NCBI GenBank assembly: GCA_964017045.1
Contig: OZ024808.1
Span: forward strand, 24,411,918 to 24,475,917
Direction of reading: 5' to 3'
Source of the DNA: Omphiscola glabra
Taxonomy: Eukaryota; Mollusca; Gastropoda; Lymnaeidae
DNA: 64,000 nt
Shown: piece by piece, positions 9,949-21,606 of the stretch
Position numbering within the stretch: the stretch's first letter is position 1
How the letters are laid out: the number at the start of each line of letters is the position of its first letter
The notes under the pieces: model-generated
Seen by the model: the letters and a program-made list of their open reading frames with translations, nothing else
Told to the model about the DNA's origin: nothing
Databases searched by the model: none
Program-made: the position numbers and the translations under genes

Positions 9949-11256
9949 ATGTGGAGTTTAGTCTCGTTAATCTTTCTGTCTCTGACGTTGGTCGCCTCCT
10001 GCAAAGCATCGTTTCTCATGACCGTCATCCCGTACAAGGTCGAGACGGGGATCACTGAGAACGTGACCATCTTGTGCAGCTACTGGGGCCAGTCGTCGCT
10101 CAGCTCTCTGGAGAAGATCAGCATGATACGCATCCTGCACCAGCGGGACGCCGAGCCGTTCACCGTCATCGCCGAGGTGAGAGACAACGAAAACACGGCA
10201 CACGCCGTCAGCCTGGACAACTCTGTGACCGTGAAGGGTCATATCGGAACCGTGGCCGGATCCCGCATCGAGCTCACCTGGCCCCTGGCGACCTCGAGCA
10301 TTTTCGGGCGCTACCGCTGCGACGTGATCGGGTTCGACAGCAGCCAGGACGTCATCACGGAGAAGTCTCCCATCATCAACATCACGGAGACCGTCGTGAC
10401 GGCCACCGACGTTTTGGAACTGGTCATCAAAGAGCGGCAGGATCTCCAGAATTACTGCGACGCCAAAGTTCTGGCGTCCGAAAACAAATTTGCGGCTCTG
10501 CTAAACAACCTCAAAGCGGAACAGGCGACAGAGGCCAACATCGTTGAGGCGGGTTTGAAGGCGGAGATTGCCGAGCTGAGAGCAGACGTAGCGAGGCTGA
10601 TGGACACTGGTGTTCTGCAGTACTGGCCCGAAGGTACGTTCGCACTTCTCTCGCCTCAAACAGGGTGCCCTAACAATGTAGGCGCCATTTGGGCGGTCGG
10701 GTTTAGAAAGTTTCACACGGAATCAACGGACAGAAATTACGACCAGGTGTCGACGAACTCACACTTGAAAAAACCGATTCTTGAGCGGGTAGGCACCAAC
10801 AACTTTATGTACCAGCATTTCTGTGTGTCGTCTGCCCTCTCCCCCGGTGCAGCCTGGCCGCGTGGCTCTTACTGTATCAACCGCAAGGGAGACCACTGCC
10901 CGAGTGGATTCGACACGGGCTCCATCTCCTGGAACGAAGAACGAACCGGGTCAGCCGCGGCGACAACCGGCGTTCTGCCCGACGGCGTCTTCGCCGCGGC
11001 CAGTTCCAAGCTGTTCTACTGTTGCAGGAACGACAGCACCACCAACGACGCCATCTACCTCCCCAAGGCGCGACCATTTTACTTGTACAGATTCAAGGGA
11101 ACCTGTCAGCAAGTGGCTGGGATGAACGTGACCCCGGAGTTCATGCAGTTCGACACGGACACCACCAACACCGATGCGTACGACAGCGACTACCACCCTG
11201 ACGGCCACATCAACGACGTCAGGATCGAGCTGTGCTACTACGAGGAGCGCACCTAG
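9949..11256 (+). CDS. Secreted Ig / coiled-coil / ApeC (apextrin C-terminal) protein, FREP-like layout
   Basis: 435 residues in one uninterrupted frame. Residues 1-20 form a signal peptide. Residues about 28-147 form one Ig-like domain with Cys43 and Cys124 (GRYRCDVIG, the F-strand), close in style to the Ig domain of snail FREPs. Residues about 150-222 are charged and heptad-like, so probably a coiled coil. Residues 226-431 match the ApeC domain: it opens with WPEGTFALLSP, has WPRGSYCI, LPDGVF and FYCCR, and ends ELCYYE; eight Cys (240, 292, 309, 317, 358, 359, 386, 429) fit the family. ApeC proteins are known as bacterial-cell-wall binders in invertebrate immunity; binding here is inferred. 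Possible N-glycosylation at NVT38 and NIT144. A pyrimidine tract ending in CAG at about 9927 suggests a 5'UTR intron. The CDS is markedly GC-richer than its flanks. ATTAAA at 11400 is a possible polyadenylation signal. Confidence 0.88.
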   Translation: MWSLVSLIFLSLTLVASCKASFLMTVIPYKVETGITENVTILCSYWGQSSLSSLEKISMIRILHQRDAEPFTVIAEVRDNENTAHAVSLDNSVTVKGHIGTVAGSRIELTWPLATSSIFGRYRCDVIGFDSSQDVITEKSPIINITETVVTATDVLELVIKERQDLQNYCDAKVLASENKFAALLNNLKAEQATEANIVEAGLKAEIAELRADVARLMDTGVLQYWPEGTFALLSPQTGCPNNVGAIWAVGFRKFHTESTDRNYDQVSTNSHLKKPILERVGTNNFMYQHFCVSSALSPGAAWPRGSYCINRKGDHCPSGFDTGSISWNEERTGSAAATTGVLPDGVFAAASSKLFYCCRNDSTTNDAIYLPKARPFYLYRFKGTCQQVAGMNVTPEFMQFDTDTTNTDAYDSDYHPDGHINDVRIELCYYEERT

Positions 11257-13241
11257 CTGTGCGCAGCTGTTTTTGAGGGTGTCACGTAACCATGACAACA
11301 TCAAACTTTCTATTGATGATGAGCGTGTGTCGTTTTTAGTTTGTTGATATTTGTTGTTGTTGTTTTGTTGTAAGGTTGAGCTCTTCTCTTGTTGAGCTTA
11401 TTAAACACAACAGAATTCTTCGTTTTGTTTATTTAGACGGTGTTTTAGATAGTCTCATCACCTGTATGCATTCAATGTCCTCTATGCCTTTCTTGAAATA
11501 TTATACAGAATCATTTTACAATCTCTTCGATAAATGCGTCATTCATTGTTTGAGCTTGCATTACCTACGTCGTGTGTGATATATCCGTGTGTAATTAAGT
11601 CTTTTTAGATCAATGTGGACTGGTTTGGAACACACAAAAATTGTGTGGGGGGGGGGGGGGGGGGGCATCGTTTTATTTACGTTTTCAAAAAGTCGATGAC
11701 CACAATAACAAAATATTATTTTTTTTAATTTATTTTTATTTTTCCGAAGAATGATGGACAGTTTAGACTATTACTTAGACCGTCATCTATAAAGTGTTGA
11801 GTCACTAATTGATTAATTCTTTGCCCATACATCAAAATCTTTACAAAATAAGGATTGTGTGATATATAATGAACACCTTAAGATCCCCAAAAATGCAAAA
11901 ATGCAATGTGAATGTTATTGTGAATGTGAATGTAATGTATATGTTATTGTGAATGTGAATGTTAATTGTAATGTGGATGTGAATGTTAATGTGAATGTAA
12001 TGTATATGTTATTCTGAATGTGGATGTGAATGTTAATGTGAATATGGATGTGGATGAGAATTACCGTTTGACTTTATTTCCTCGATCAACTTACTCAGCC
12101 TAATCAACTTTATCAGCTTAATCAACTTAATCAACTTAATCAAACTTAATCAGCTTAATCAATTCTTTAAGAGTCTTTATTGCTTATCACATTCCGAAAG
12201 TAGAATCTATTGTATGAAAAAGAACCATTCTCCAACAGACTGCTCCCGCGGTCCAGCCTCACTAATCTGAAAAATCGATAGGCGTGTTTGATCTTCTGTC
12301 CAACTTTGACCTTTGTGGCGAGAGACGAAGGTTTTAAATGTGTGATATGGTACAACCGAACAACGATACAGACCGTATACCATCGTTGAAATGGCGATGG
12401 GATTTCACATAGATGACTAGATGTTTCAGACCAGTCTAGGCTACGGCTCTCACTGCACTTGTGTACTGTCGTTAATATTAGATATGTGTGTGCAGAGGAA
12501 ATATTTCGCTTGTTAAGGCGTATATTATATTTTATTACTTTTTCCCAATTTGTTTTCGCAATGACGCCATCGTTCTTGCAAATGTGAAGTTTTGATATCA
12601 TTTATAAAGGGAGTCAATTCAATTTTCCGTTCACGTCAAGAATTCATGTTTTTCTTAATCTCAGCAGCCCGATCGTTAGTGTGGGTTTTATACAGGACGT
12701 AAGACTCTGATATTGCCAAGTTCTACACACTGGATTTTCAACAAAAGGGATGAGTCGAGCTGTTCCGTGAGTAATATGTAGAAAATGTGAAACACTTCAG
12801 GAATGAGCTGAATTCACTTCAATAAATTTTATTGTGAACTCTAAAACTTCAACATTGTAACGGAGTCCCACAAGGAATTTTTAGACGGACTTCGAATGAG
12901 ATGGACGCTTGGTGGTTTTCTAGAAAACCCCGTCAACATAAGACTACACGATCCTTGGAAACAGATTAAGGACAACATATCAATGTCCGATCCTTGACAG
13001 CCGTCGAAGGTCAGATCTTCTTGTATTTTAACAAAAGTTCTAATCAGCAAACTGGTGCTTTTACTCGATAATGGATTGGAGAAAGTATGCCACTCACAGA
13101 GGCAAGGCGAACTGTTGCCAGAATTCAGACCTCGGCTTAGTGTAACTGTGTTTTAGCGGAATAGATTAATTATAAATAATAAATAACAGTTTTATTGTTA
13201 TTGATTGGGTTACGTTATTACAGTTCGTTAAATTCCAAGAC
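11257..13241. other. Intergenic region between the Ig-ApeC gene and receptor 1
   Basis: Includes a G homopolymer at about 11646-11665, tgaatgtgaatgtt-type repeats at 11885-12060 and ttaatcaactta-type repeats at 12085-12165. The patch near 12945 (gatccttggaaacagatt) resembles 16904 (gctccttggaagcagata) upstream of receptor 2. Nothing coding was convincing. Confidence 0.55.
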
Positions 13242-14498
13242 ATGTCAAAAATGTGTGACTTTACGGACTCGTCGAACGGAAACAATTCTTCGGAATTCGA
13301 CGACGACTATTTTTACCACGAAATCGATGGCGGGCTCAAAGATCTGGAATACGTCCTGACCACCATTACGCTGCCGGCTGTCTCCGTACTCGGCGTCGTC
13401 GGCAACGTCCTCAGTTTTCTCGTCGTCCGGCGTCATGGACTCAACAAGAGCTGCAACCTCCTCATCCTGGCGTTGGCTGTCGGCGACACGATGCTCCTGC
13501 TGGGTATTAATAACGTTTCGCTTAAGCTCTACATGAACGATTTCGGATTTCACTACTCAAGACTCACCTCGTGGTCTCTGTTTGTTGTCTACCACGTCCA
13601 GAGAAGCGTTTACGTCATCGGACGCGCCTTGTCCACCCTTTTGCCGATGTTCATAACGCTGGAGCGCTTCGTGGCCATTTACTTCCCGCTGAAATTCTCA
13701 CGAATCATAACCCCATACCGGACAAAGGTCGCCATGGGAATTCTTTTTACAGCCTCCGTTCCGTTCTCTGTGTACTTTGCGTTGTTGACTAGATTTGTTT
13801 ACCAAGCGGATACCGTTGCCAACTGTACCCGTGGGAGGATCGTCAAATCTCCGACGTTGCTGAGCAAAGCCGAAGACTATAACGCCATGGTGAACACGTA
13901 CGTGTTTTTAACTGGGTCGTTTCCGGTAGTTTTCGTTCTCGCTGGCTGCGTCGTCATAGCCGTCAGGCTCCGAATTTTAGCAACGCGACGAAAACGTCTG
14001 ACGAGCTCGGCGTCAGAGCCGAGAGACCTCAGCAAAACGGAAGGGCGAATCACGGGGAGAATAACTCCAATTAAACATCATGATGACGATGTTGAGCATG
14101 GAAACACATGGACATTTTTAAACTTCATTTCTAAGTTTGCAGATAAACTGTGCAAACTTGGAGTGAAATCCAGAATTCCAACAGACGAAGTCGATAAGAA
14201 AATGAAAAGGGGACAAAACCCACACAGGACAACCTTGACCTTGCTCTCCGTCTGTCTGCTCTACTCGGTCGTCTACACCTTCAAAACTGCAATGGGTTTC
14301 ATCTTCGGCGCAGACGACTGGAGGTCTGACTTCAGCGGCGTCCTCACCTGCTTCGGCAACCTGGCCATGAGCATCAACAGCAGCGCCAACTTTCTCATCT
14401 ACGTGGCACTCAATCCCAAGTTCAGGCAGACCTTCAAGGTCATCCTCTCCTGTGACAAGGAACGATCGGCGAACAATCGGCTTCCTACCGGACCCTAG
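13242..14498 (+). CDS. Rhodopsin-like 7TM receptor 1, candidate chemosensory GPCR
   Basis: 418 residues, single exon. Seven hydrophobic segments lie at about 38-62, 70-95, 108-146, 162-184, 216-244, 330-355 and 365-390. Class A marks: GNVL in TM1 (Asn55), LALAVGD in TM2, ERFVAIYFPL at the end of TM3 (Glu-Arg-Phe in place of DRY), and a TM7 reading NSSANFLIY in place of NPxxY, followed by a helix 8 (NPKFRQTFKVIL). N-glycosylation sites sit at residues 14/15 and 194. The third intracellular loop is about 85 residues, basic and Ser/Thr rich. It is the most divergent of the four plus-strand paralogs. The family resembles the intronless chemosensory receptors of gastropods; ligand unknown. AATAAA at 14673 is a plausible polyadenylation signal. 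A TTACAG at about 13222 could be the acceptor of a 5'UTR intron. Confidence 0.88.
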   Translation: MSKMCDFTDSSNGNNSSEFDDDYFYHEIDGGLKDLEYVLTTITLPAVSVLGVVGNVLSFLVVRRHGLNKSCNLLILALAVGDTMLLLGINNVSLKLYMNDFGFHYSRLTSWSLFVVYHVQRSVYVIGRALSTLLPMFITLERFVAIYFPLKFSRIITPYRTKVAMGILFTASVPFSVYFALLTRFVYQADTVANCTRGRIVKSPTLLSKAEDYNAMVNTYVFLTGSFPVVFVLAGCVVIAVRLRILATRRKRLTSSASEPRDLSKTEGRITGRITPIKHHDDDVEHGNTWTFLNFISKFADKLCKLGVKSRIPTDEVDKKMKRGQNPHRTTLTLLSVCLLYSVVYTFKTAMGFIFGADDWRSDFSGVLTCFGNLAMSINSSANFLIYVALNPKFRQTFKVILSCDKERSANNRLPTGP

Positions 14499-16134
14499 GT
14501 GAGCGCGCCACTAGCTGCGTACCAAACTGTTAAAATGCTGAAGTCGTTCGAATATCCGGAGTGCTTAGGGCGTTAAAAAAATTAGCACCACATTTTTAAC
14601 GTTTTTAAACGTTATCAGACTTAATGCATGACCTTTTGCAATGGTATTTTTTTGTGTGTGTTCGGAAGGAAGAATAAAAAGTGTGGGAGAGGGGGATTGA
14701 CATCTAAAATACTAGCTATAAAATGTAGTTATAAATGTCTAAAAAAAAAATCAGAAATAAGATCGGAGTGAAACAAATTATTGAGACCTACCTGAGGTCA
14801 TGAGAGATTCCATATATTTGTCATGACATGAATGTAAAGAATTGACCAATGGCAACCGTATGATATTTTGGGGCTAATATTTAATTTTTTAGGGTTAACT
14901 TGTGTGACTTCACTTCTCAACTTAATTATTGTTTTGTTGACATCAAATAAAATTGTGAAGTATCCCAGAAAAATTGTAGACCATACCTAGCTATCTCCCA
15001 TATTTTTAATTTTTTTTTATCCGTTAGTTAACGTTGTCATAAATGCTCTAATTCTTTTTTCACCCAATCAGATCTGGTGGATGGCCAGCACTTTAAAAAG
15101 TCAGGAACTGTAATCAATAAACACACACTTAATGGATTACATCAGCCGACAAACAAGCCCATTAATATTATCGTTATCCTAGCAGACGAGAATGCACACA
15201 AAACAATCGTCCGGTGCCCCGGGCAATTACTTTATCAAACAGTCCAATAGTTTCAACGGGCTGTTCGGAACTCTTTAATCTATTTGACCCTTATTTTAAA
15301 AATAGCCAGCGGCTCTTCGGCGAGATCCTCCACTAAACCGTTAGCTGATATTACAGTATAAAATAACAATTTAAACCGTTTCAGTCAGAGCATCATGCCA
15401 GCACGACCCAAAGGAGGATTAGGCGAGTAAAAAATAATAATCTGAGCCAATTTTATAAGACAACATTTTATCTGCCATCCGACATCAAAGTCGCCATGTG
15501 TAAACACTCATTTCTGGAGACCGTCTAGTCTGATAATGACCTTAAATGTAATGTTGTCAGGACGAACCTGTGTTCGTACAATAATTACATGAATAGTGTT
15601 AAGTAGTGACTCGTCTGTTACGTAAAATAGTGTGCTAAAGTAATTGTACGCCGACTAATAGCTTTTAAGAGCGGTGTCAAACGTTTGCTCATTGTTAGCT
15701 TGAACACTTCGTGGGTTTCATTTCATCTGTTTAACGCATTCCGTGAGTTAAACACCCATGTTAGGCTTCTGGTTTGCCATCAGGTAATGTGTTAAGTAAA
15801 TTTTAACTCTATTTGATAACAAAAAATTAATTGTACTGCTATGTTATTTTCCCCCCTCTTTATGACAATGTTCCGCTGTTGACTTCGTTTCCACAAGATG
15901 TGTTAGTAATACGTCGCAAGAGTGAGTTAATGTCTGCATCACGTTTTGTAACTAGGACGAGTCGTGCATTCCGCCTGTAAAAGAGCATGTTCCTCAACCA
16001 AATAAAGCCAAGGCCACTCACCGCCCCCACCACTCACTGTCCGCCACACTCACAGCTCGGCCCTCACAAAGCGCTGTTTTTTTTGCCCCCTCACACGTTC
16101 AGTACAAAGTCAATAACTTCAATCCCAAATGTTT
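14499..16134. other. Intergenic region after receptor 1, with a patch shared with the receptor 4 upstream region
   Basis: AATAAA at 14673. Around 15131 the words aatggattacatcagc and gacaaacaagccc match 31717-31750 at about 26 of 30 positions, suggesting duplicated receptor flanks. No gene seen. Confidence 0.55.
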
Positions 16135-16600
16135 GCTTCTTTTTTCGTACTATCATTAGTTGTAACTATCATTAGTTTGTAGTATCATTAGTTTTTAGTA
16201 TCATTAGTTTGTTATATCCTTAGATTGTACTATCAATAGACCGAACTATCATTAGTTTGTAGTATCATTAGTTTGTAGTATCATTACTTCGTAGTATCAT
16301 TAGTTTTTAGTATCATTTGTTTGTTATATCATTAGTTTGTACTATCAATAGGCTGAACTATCATTAGTTTGTAGTATCATTAGTTTGTAGTATCATTAGT
16401 TTGTAGTATCATTAGTTTGTAGTATCATTAGTTTGTAGTATCATTAGTTTGTAGTATCATTAGTTTGTAGTATCATTAGTTTGTAGCATCATTAGTTTGT
16501 AGTATCATTAGTTTGTACTATCATTAGTTTGTAGTATCATTAGTTTGTACTATCATTAGTTTGTAGTATCATTACATTTTTATATCATTAGTTTAGTTAT
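16135..16600. repeat. 16-bp minisatellite
   Basis: Unit tagtatcattagtttg, about 28 copies, cleaner toward the right end. Confidence 0.95.
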
Positions 16601-17057
16601 TCCATTCAGTTTTCTTCGTTTTTTTATCGCGTAAAATCGCCCCACACACAACTAAGAATACTAGGTGATGTTGTTTACAACTTTGTTTATGTCATAAAGT
16701 GCTTGTACTCAACCAAAATGAAATATAATAACCTCTTTCCAATGAGGACAGACCGGTGAACCGGTAATATAATGCTTGAGTGCAAAATATACGACCTCAT
16801 CTGGTTTACCTATACATACACATAAATATTAACGAGGTGCCTACTTCCATCGTATGAAACATCACCGAACTCAATTACACGTCTGTACATCCTAGGAAAT
16901 GATGCTCCTTGGAAGCAGATAGACTCCGCATACTATTAATTCTTAGAAGCAGAAATAACTATTGCATATGTGCTTCAAAAGAAGCTGTGTCTTTCTTTGA
17001 TTAATTGTTTCCATATATCGTGTCCAGGGTTGAAACTGTCGATTTAAAACAACCATC

Positions 17058-18377
17058 ATGGAGAATGCGATTGCGCTGGACCCAAGCTCTGACGAGACCC
17101 CGCCCATCTGGCGACAAAATGAAATTTATTTCTACTACAGCGGTCAACGGGGAACCAACGAACTCGAGAAGCTGTTGGGTCTCGTCATCTCACTGATTGT
17201 CATTCCCGCCATTTCCGTCCTGGGAGTTGCGGGAAACATCCTCACCGCCCAGATCGCCAGAGCCCACGGTCTTAACAAAAGCTACAACATTTTGATTTTC
17301 GCCCTTGCGGTCGGCGATGGGATCTTTCTCGCGGGCGTCAACAATGTCGTCCTCATCATCTACATGAGACTCGGCACGTTCGGGCTTCATTACTCTGAAA
17401 ATCTATCCCTGTTCCTGTACGTCTGCTATCACATTCAGAACGGCTTCGATTACTACGGACGATACCTCGCGATGACGCTGCCCACGTTGATAACATTCGA
17501 GCGTTGCGTCGCAGTGTTCTTCCCACTTCGATTATCAAGTATCGTCACACCTTATCGCACACGAGTATTGGTATTAATCACATGTATCGTTCCATTACCT
17601 GTAAGCGTATACTTTGAATCGCTGCATCGATTCGGTTATTTGTTGGACCCTGCGACAAACACCACTGCGGGTTACATCATGCGGTCTGACATTTTCGTCA
17701 GAAACTTCCAGGCATATTTCATCGTCGCGCGGATCTACTTCTTCATCAGCGGACCGCTCCCTAACGTCATCGTTCTGATTGGGTGTGTCGCGATCGGAGT
17801 CAAAATCAATAGTATCATCAAATCACGAAAACATTTCTTGAAGCGGAGAGTTCGATCTCGACCCTCCATTTTACCTGAGCGTGGATCTCTCAGATATCGT
17901 TGCCCTAATTCAGAGCACCATGAAGAAAATGTTGTTACAGCTCTAACTGTTGATAGTGTACCAAGCTTTATACCTGGGCTTAGCTCCGATTCAGGAAGTG
18001 CCCAAAACCGTGAAAGGCGGAACACGGCGCCAACACGCTTTTTGCGCACAAGTTCCCCAAAACCGCCAATGACGTCGGATGACACAAAGAAAACGATGAA
18101 GCCCAAGACCAACCAGATCAGAACGACACTGATGCTGGTGTCGTCGTGTGTCGTCTACACGTTAACTGTGTCGTTCAAGAACGTCCCGACACTCTTCTTC
18201 AGTACCGGCGACTGGGAGTCGAACACTGGCTACGTCGTAGAGCGGTGCAGCCAGCTTGCGGTTTGCGTCAACAGCGCCTCAAACATTTTAATTTACCTTA
18301 TTTTTAACAAGAGGTACAGGCAGACCCTGAAGCAGATCTTATGTTGCAGGGGACAGCCAAGCAGGCATACGGTTTAG
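17058..18377 (+). CDS. Rhodopsin-like 7TM receptor 2, candidate chemosensory GPCR
   Basis: 439 residues, single exon, start in a good context (atcATGg). TM segments at about 42-66, 76-102, 115-150, 168-188, 222-252, 355-380 and 390-414. TM3 ends FERCVAVFFPLR (Glu-Arg-Cys in place of DRY). TM7 reads VNSASNILIYLIF followed by NKRYRQTLKQIL as helix 8, so the usual NPxxY is replaced by a SNxLIY form. Cys123 (YVCYHIQ) is a candidate TM3 disulfide partner. The block HGLNKSYNILIFALAVGD is shared with receptors 3 and 4, marking recent tandem paralogs. The third intracellular loop is about 100 residues, Arg/Ser/Pro rich and poorly conserved. Cysteines near the end (QILCC) could be palmitoylated. A CAG at about 17027, 31 bases before the ATG, may be a splice acceptor. 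Function in chemosensation is inferred from family resemblance. Confidence 0.88.
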   Translation: MENAIALDPSSDETPPIWRQNEIYFYYSGQRGTNELEKLLGLVISLIVIPAISVLGVAGNILTAQIARAHGLNKSYNILIFALAVGDGIFLAGVNNVVLIIYMRLGTFGLHYSENLSLFLYVCYHIQNGFDYYGRYLAMTLPTLITFERCVAVFFPLRLSSIVTPYRTRVLVLITCIVPLPVSVYFESLHRFGYLLDPATNTTAGYIMRSDIFVRNFQAYFIVARIYFFISGPLPNVIVLIGCVAIGVKINSIIKSRKHFLKRRVRSRPSILPERGSLRYRCPNSEHHEENVVTALTVDSVPSFIPGLSSDSGSAQNRERRNTAPTRFLRTSSPKPPMTSDDTKKTMKPKTNQIRTTLMLVSSCVVYTLTVSFKNVPTLFFSTGDWESNTGYVVERCSQLAVCVNSASNILIYLIFNKRYRQTLKQILCCRGQPSRHTV

Positions 18378-18627
18378 ACAAAAAAAAAAAACTCAGTTCA
18401 GAGATCACTTACAAAGGTCATAAGTTCGGGGAGGCCACATTTCCTGTCGCCCTCCATTGGCATTTAATAACGGTGGCATCCAGTTAGAAATTTAGTTGCA
18501 TGTTCAGACATTTTGTGTTGTATAAGTTATGAAACCACTTGACACATTATGGGGAAACATCAATTAGTAGGACGTCAGTAATTAAACATAGTTTTTGCAA
18601 TTAATTTTAATTTGTGCATTTTATACC

Positions 18628-19250
18628 AGAGCTGTAGCATTGTCTCCGTTGCAGTGTCTCTAATTTATTGTCTCTTCTGCATTGTCTCTACTGCATTGTC
18701 TCTGTGGTATTGTCTCTTCTGCATTGTCTCTTCTGCATTGTCTCTTCTGCATTGTCTCTACTGCATAGTCTCTGTGGTATTGTCTCTGGTGCATTGTCTC
18801 TACTGCATTGTTTCCACTGCATTGTCTCTGTGGTATTGTCTCTGATGCATTCTCTCTGTTACATTGTCTCTAATTTATTGTCTCTTCTGAATTGTCTCTT
18901 CTGCATTGTTTCCGCTGCATTGTCTCTACTGCATTGTTTCCGCTGCATTGTCTCTGTGGTATTGTCTCTGGTGCATTGTCTCTACTGCATTGTTTCCGCT
19001 GCATTGTCTCTGTGGTATTGTCTCTGGTGCATTGTCTCTACTGCATTGTTTCCGCTGCATTGTCTCTACTGCATTGTTTCCGCTGCATTGTCTCTACTGC
19101 ATTGTTTCCGCTGCATTGTCTCTACTGCATTGTTTCCGCTGCATTGTCTCTGTGGTATTGTCTCTGATGCATTCTCTCTATTACATTATCTCTGCTGTAT
19201 TGTCTCAGCTGCATTGTCGCTTTTAGCATTTTCTCTGTTGCATTTTCTTA
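18628..19250. repeat. 14-bp minisatellite
   Basis: Unit tctctactgcattg alternating with tttccgctgcattg and tctctgtggtattg, about 44 copies. Begins 250 bp after receptor 2. Confidence 0.95.
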
Positions 19251-19330
19251 GCTGCATTATCGTCTCCCGACCATTTTCCCCCAGGCCTGGCGTGAGAACT
19301 CAACAGGTTATTTATATCCTCCCCCCCCCC

Positions 19331-19510
19331 CAATGATTGCCATCTCCCACTCCCCCAATGATTGCCATCTCCCACTCCCCCAATGATTGCCATCTCCCAC
19401 TCCCCCAATGATTGCCATCTCCCACTCCCCCAATGATTGCCATCTCCCACTCCCCCAATGATTGCCATCTCCCACTCCCCCAATGATTGCCATCTCCCAC
19501 TCCCCCAATC
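19331..19510. repeat. 25-bp minisatellite, 7 near-identical copies
   Basis: Core atgattgccatctcccactc followed by cccca. Almost no divergence. Confidence 0.96.
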
Positions 19511-19958
19511 AACGCCTCACCAAATTAAAGACGTATTCGAGCTGCCGGTTTAAGCTTGCTGTTACCCCCAAAGTTTCAAAGTTATTCGATAACTCTCTAT
19601 GAGTGAAACAGATGAAAGACAACCTGCATAGACTCATATAATTATAGTTCGCTCATAACCCTGCCTAACGTCCATCGGTCAAGATGAGATTTTTTTTTAT
19701 TCTTGCCACATCAACGAGGAAAAACAACAAGAAGACAAACAGAAACAAACCAACGGTTAGAGAGTTTTATTATTATTATTATTATTATATTCAAACAATG
19801 TTATTTAAACATTGTAACAATTAACTTTTTTGTTAAAAAACAATTTATAAAAACACATTTATTTTATTTTTAGTTGGAGTCAAACTGGCTTGTTCATTTA
19901 GGCGTTGCTAAAAATCTGGCAATACCCCGCTTTCAGTTAAACATACTTTTTTTTAGAT

Positions 19959-20155
19959 CAGTGGTTCTCAGCCTTCCTAATGCCGCGACCCTTTAATACA
20001 GTACCTAATGTTGTTGCGACCCCCAACCACAAAATTATTTTTTTTGCTACTTAGCAACTATGGAGTATATGTGTTTTCCGATGGTCTTAAGCGACCCCTG
20101 GGAAAGCGTCCTTCGACCCCCGAAGGGGTAGCGACCCACAGGTTGAGAACCGCTG
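19959..20155 (-). mobile_element. SPIN-like hAT MITE, copy 4
   Basis: Starts CAGTGGTTCTCAGCCTTCCT, ends GGTTGAGAACCGCTG, with well-kept interior (cgaccctttaatacagta, ttccgatggtctta). Flanks do not give a clear duplication (TTTTAGAT / ATTAGGAT). Confidence 0.82.
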
Positions 20156-20335
20156 ATTAGGATACTTATATATAATCATCCGTGCGGGTAATCAGTGTTC
20201 AGTAAATATGAGAGGCGCGCAAATCTCCATTCAGAATTCCGACACGTCTGTATAAAAATGGTTCATACACAGAGGTGTTTACAAATGGACGCAGTCACCA
20301 TGGCAACCGCTGGATTATTGCGCTGCCGTTGTTTA

Positions 20336-20384
20336 CCTTGCTCTTAAATTTCAGACGTAAACTTGACAAGTCAGCCCACTGCCT
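20336..20384. repeat. Patch shared by the regions upstream of receptors 3 and 4
   Basis: cttaaatttcagacgta and the following cttgacaagtc match 30193-30230 (gttaaatttcagacgta, tttaaaagtc). Likely remnant of the duplication that made the paralogs. Confidence 0.5.
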
Positions 20385-20514
20385 GCCCACGAACCATAGC
20401 GAACGAAATCCTCTTATCGATCAGGCCCTTCAAAAACCTGATCAACGCACAAAATACTTGAACGCTTTAAAAAAACACGTCAAAACTCTCTAGTCCACAA
20501 CTGCTGAAACTGGC

Positions 20515-20612
20515 GTAGTGAAGCTGGTGTACTAAAACTGGTGTACTAAAATTGATGTACTAAAACTGGTGTACTAAAAGCGGTGTACTAAAACTGGTGT
20601 ACTAAAACTAGG
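20515..20612. repeat. 14-bp repeat
   Basis: Unit aaactggtgtacta, about 7 copies. Confidence 0.9.
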
Positions 20613-21606
20613 GTACATGCAAATGGAATGTTCGACCTGTCCTGTACGCCAAAGATAGGCTCTTAGGCCGACACGTCTTTTGATTCAAGCTTCAACATAC
20701 CTTGTTTTACTATTTCATTGCCTTTGGACCGCGTGTGTTTCAGTTCTGCGTCTTCAAAGGAAACAGTTCTCACATTCGAAATAAATGGACCGGAGCCACT
20801 TGCAATCTGAAATATATCCGACTTAAAATTATCACAGTGTTCGTTTTTCATATCAGTCTTATGTGACAGAGGACAAAAAAAAAAAGTCGATTTCGGGAAT
20901 CATGATTTAACTCCCTTCCTTTAGAATCTTACTCTGTAATCAATAACATTCTGATAGAAATTTAATGGAATCTTTCCAACAGCAAACAAGTCCATTTTAG
21001 GAGAGGTTGTTTGTTTTGGTTTTATTTTTTTCGGGGGGAAAGGGGTAAATTTTTTTATAATCAAAAAGCTTATCAAGAGACTGATACTGCTAGAAGGGAT
21101 AAAGAAAACAAATGCTGGGCCCAGTGCCTTGATTAGTACACGAGAAAGGATAGGATTCACTAGGAGGTCTATTACCAAAACAACAAACATGTAGGTTGGC
21201 TTGAACAAATATGTATTAATCAAAAGATTTATGTTAAGCAATTATCCATACATTCTTTACGTTTAGCTTATGCTGCACATATGTTTAAGTTTAGCTATCA
21301 CCCACATAGATTGCTAAAGTTTGAATATTATCCACAAGGAACAAGTTTTATTCAATCTATTACGGTACCCTAATCTGGAGTTACCTTTTGTAAAAACCTT
21401 ATAATTACAAGCTTTTTTTTTTTTGCAATTTCATTCCATTACCATACGTGTGATTTCCCCTACTCGTGATTTATAGTACTTGCCATTTACCATAAAATTC
21501 GCTAGACAAAACACACAAAAAAAAAAAACAGTTTCATCTGCTCCACGCATAACAGAATCCGTACGAATAATCTAATTGAGAAACAAGCTTAGTCTTACCG
21601 CAAATC

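Noticed and set aside
10951..11304. Minus-strand and shifted frames across the Ig-ApeC gene
   Set aside because: They shadow a well-supported GC-rich coding sequence on the plus strand.
12167..12601. 144-codon minus-strand frame
   Set aside because: No family resemblance, no signal peptide or repeats, AT-rich codon use unlike the real genes; likely chance.
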